DNA of 6,540 nucleotides from assembly GCA_033763355.1 (NCBI GenBank), contig JANRKT010000270.1, forward strand, positions 1 through 6,540, in the 5' to 3' direction. The stretch comes from JANRKT01 sp033763355. GTDB taxonomy: Bacteria; Bacteroidota; Bacteroidia; Chitinophagales; Chitinophagaceae. The notes beneath the pieces were generated by a model. It searched no databases, had not been told where the DNA came from, and saw only the letters and a list, made by a program, of their open reading frames with translations. The translations under genes and the position numbers were made by a program. Shown here piece after piece: positions 5,755-6,540 of the stretch; position 1 is the first letter of the stretch, and each line of letters begins with the position of its first letter.

Positions 5755-6315
5755 ATGAAAAAGAATTTATTGACTTCCCTCCGGCTCACACTGGTCATGT
5801 TAATTATCTGCTCAGTGTTATATCCCCTGCTTATTGCTGGTATTGGCAAAACAGCTCCCGGCGCTGGAAAAGGCGTTACGGTTTCTGTAAATGGAAAAGT
5901 TGTTGGCTATGAAAATATCGGGCAGAAATTTACTGATGATAAATATTTCTGGGGGCGGCCTTCTGCAGTTGATTACAATGCCGCAGGCTCGGCCGGCAGT
6001 AACAAAGGGCCGTCTAATCCTGATTATTTAAAGACAGTCCGGGAAAGAACAGACAGTTTTCTTGCACACAATCCCGGAATAAAAAAAGAAGAAATTCCTG
6101 CTGACCTGGTAACAGCCAGCGGAAGTGGTTTAGACCCTCATATTTCCCCGGCTTCTGCTTTTGTGCAGGTAAAAAGAATCGCAGCAATCCGTAAGTTGCA
6201 GGAAGAAAAAGTAAAATCGCTGGTGCAACAGCACATTGAAAATACTTTCTCCGGCCCCCCGGTAATTAATGTATTAAAACTGAATATTGCACTGGATAAC
6301 ATGTCTGAAAAATAA
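5755..6315 (+). CDS. kdpC: K+-transporting ATPase subunit KdpC
   Basis: The ATG at 5755 gives 186 residues, close to the usual 190. An in-frame TTG at 5722 would add 11 non-family residues and is rejected. One N-terminal membrane span (about residues 8-30, ending YPLLIAGIG) anchors a periplasmic domain. KdpC motifs follow in order: IGQKF with YFWGRPSA at 56-71, GSNKGPSNPDY at 81-91, VTASGSGLDPHISPASAFVQ at 119-138, and the C-terminal VINVLKLNIALD at 170-181. In the family KdpC binds KdpA and KdpB and raises the affinity or stability of the complex. The gene looks intact. It is separated from kdpB by the opposed small gene, whereas most kdp operons have kdpB and kdpC nearly adjacent, so it depends either on read-through or on a promoter of its own. 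Confidence 0.96.
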   Translation: MKKNLLTSLRLTLVMLIICSVLYPLLIAGIGKTAPGAGKGVTVSVNGKVVGYENIGQKFTDDKYFWGRPSAVDYNAAGSAGSNKGPSNPDYLKTVRERTDSFLAHNPGIKKEEIPADLVTASGSGLDPHISPASAFVQVKRIAAIRKLQEEKVKSLVQQHIENTFSGPPVINVLKLNIALDNMSEK

Positions 6316-6354
6316 TTTCCAACCACTGGTCCCGCAAAAAATAACCTGGTTGCC

Positions 6355-6540
6355 ATGAAAGAGTATGCAATAACATTACTGGTATTTATTTCCTGCAACA
6401 CTTTGTCAGCGCAGGATTCAGCAAAAATCCTGCTTTCATTTTCAGCTTATGCAGAAGTTTATTATCAGTATGATTTCAATAAACCTGCAGATAACAACCG
6501 CCCCGGTTTTGTTTACAGTCACAACCGGCACAATGAATTT
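6355..6540 (+). CDS. Outer-membrane beta-barrel porin of the kdp cluster (partial, 3' end outside window)
   Basis: The first 62 codons are present and the frame is open to the window edge. The N-terminus MKEYAITLLVFISCNTLSAQ is a signal peptide with probable cleavage at LSA/Q, and the mature part begins with a beta-strand-like stretch (FSAYAEVYYQYDF). NRPGFVYSHNRHNEF then resembles the start of the OmpL-like putative beta-barrel porin-2 family of Bacteroidota. The Cys in ISCN is not a good lipobox (Phe at -3), so a lipoprotein is less likely. It lies 39 nt after kdpC on the same strand and is probably cotranscribed, which suggests a route for ions across the outer membrane. The family call rests on only 62 residues. 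Confidence 0.75.
   Translation, partial: MKEYAITLLVFISCNTLSAQDSAKILLSFSAYAEVYYQYDFNKPADNNRPGFVYSHNRHNEF

Noticed and set aside
5737..5760. Promoter-like TATAAT before kdpC and TAAATTTG on the minus strand before the small gene
   Set aside because: Both are in very AT-rich DNA without a matching -33/-35 partner at the right distance, and TATAAT overlaps the kdpC start codon.

Overview
The window carries a kdp (high-affinity, ATP-driven K+ uptake) locus of a Bacteroidota bacterium, most likely from the Chitinophagaceae or a close relative. The assignment rests on moderately AT-rich DNA, a KdpA first pore loop of the form NCNLQ, a KdpF of only 26 residues, a beta-barrel porin gene directly after kdpC, and an NtrC-type regulator just upstream. 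This is a judgement from recognised protein families, not from a database search.

Layout. (1) 2-166, plus strand: the C-terminal Fis-type helix-turn-helix of a sigma-54-dependent (NtrC-family) regulator whose body lies outside the window. (2) 182-1213, minus strand: a complete metallo-beta-lactamase-fold hydrolase (UlaG / NAPE-PLD-like), convergent with the regulator. (3) 1214-1424: the control region between the divergent hydrolase and kdp operon. It holds a perfect 15-bp inverted repeat that resolves into two TTTCA-N3-TGAAA dyads 20 bp apart, and a weak sigma-54-like -24/-12 element about 110 bp downstream. (4) 1425-3351, plus strand: an unlabelled 27-residue membrane peptide, kdpF and kdpA. 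(5) 3445-5499: kdpB, full length but interrupted by an in-frame TAA at codon 219. (6) 5507-5734, minus strand: a small, very basic protein gene inserted between kdpB and kdpC. (7) 5755-6315: kdpC. (8) 6355-6540: the start of an outer-membrane porin, running off the window.

How the genes fit together. KdpA is the K+-selective pore subunit, KdpB the P-type ATPase that energises it, KdpC the single-span accessory subunit and KdpF a small stabilising peptide. The porin may allow ion passage across the outer membrane. The neighbouring NtrC-type regulator is a plausible controller of the operon in place of the classical KdpE. kdpA, kdpC and kdpF look intact. The nonsense codon in kdpB, if real, separates TM1-2 and the actuator domain from the rest of the pump and should abolish function unless it is read through or complemented. 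The two minus-strand genes break up the otherwise collinear regulator-kdpFABC-porin order.
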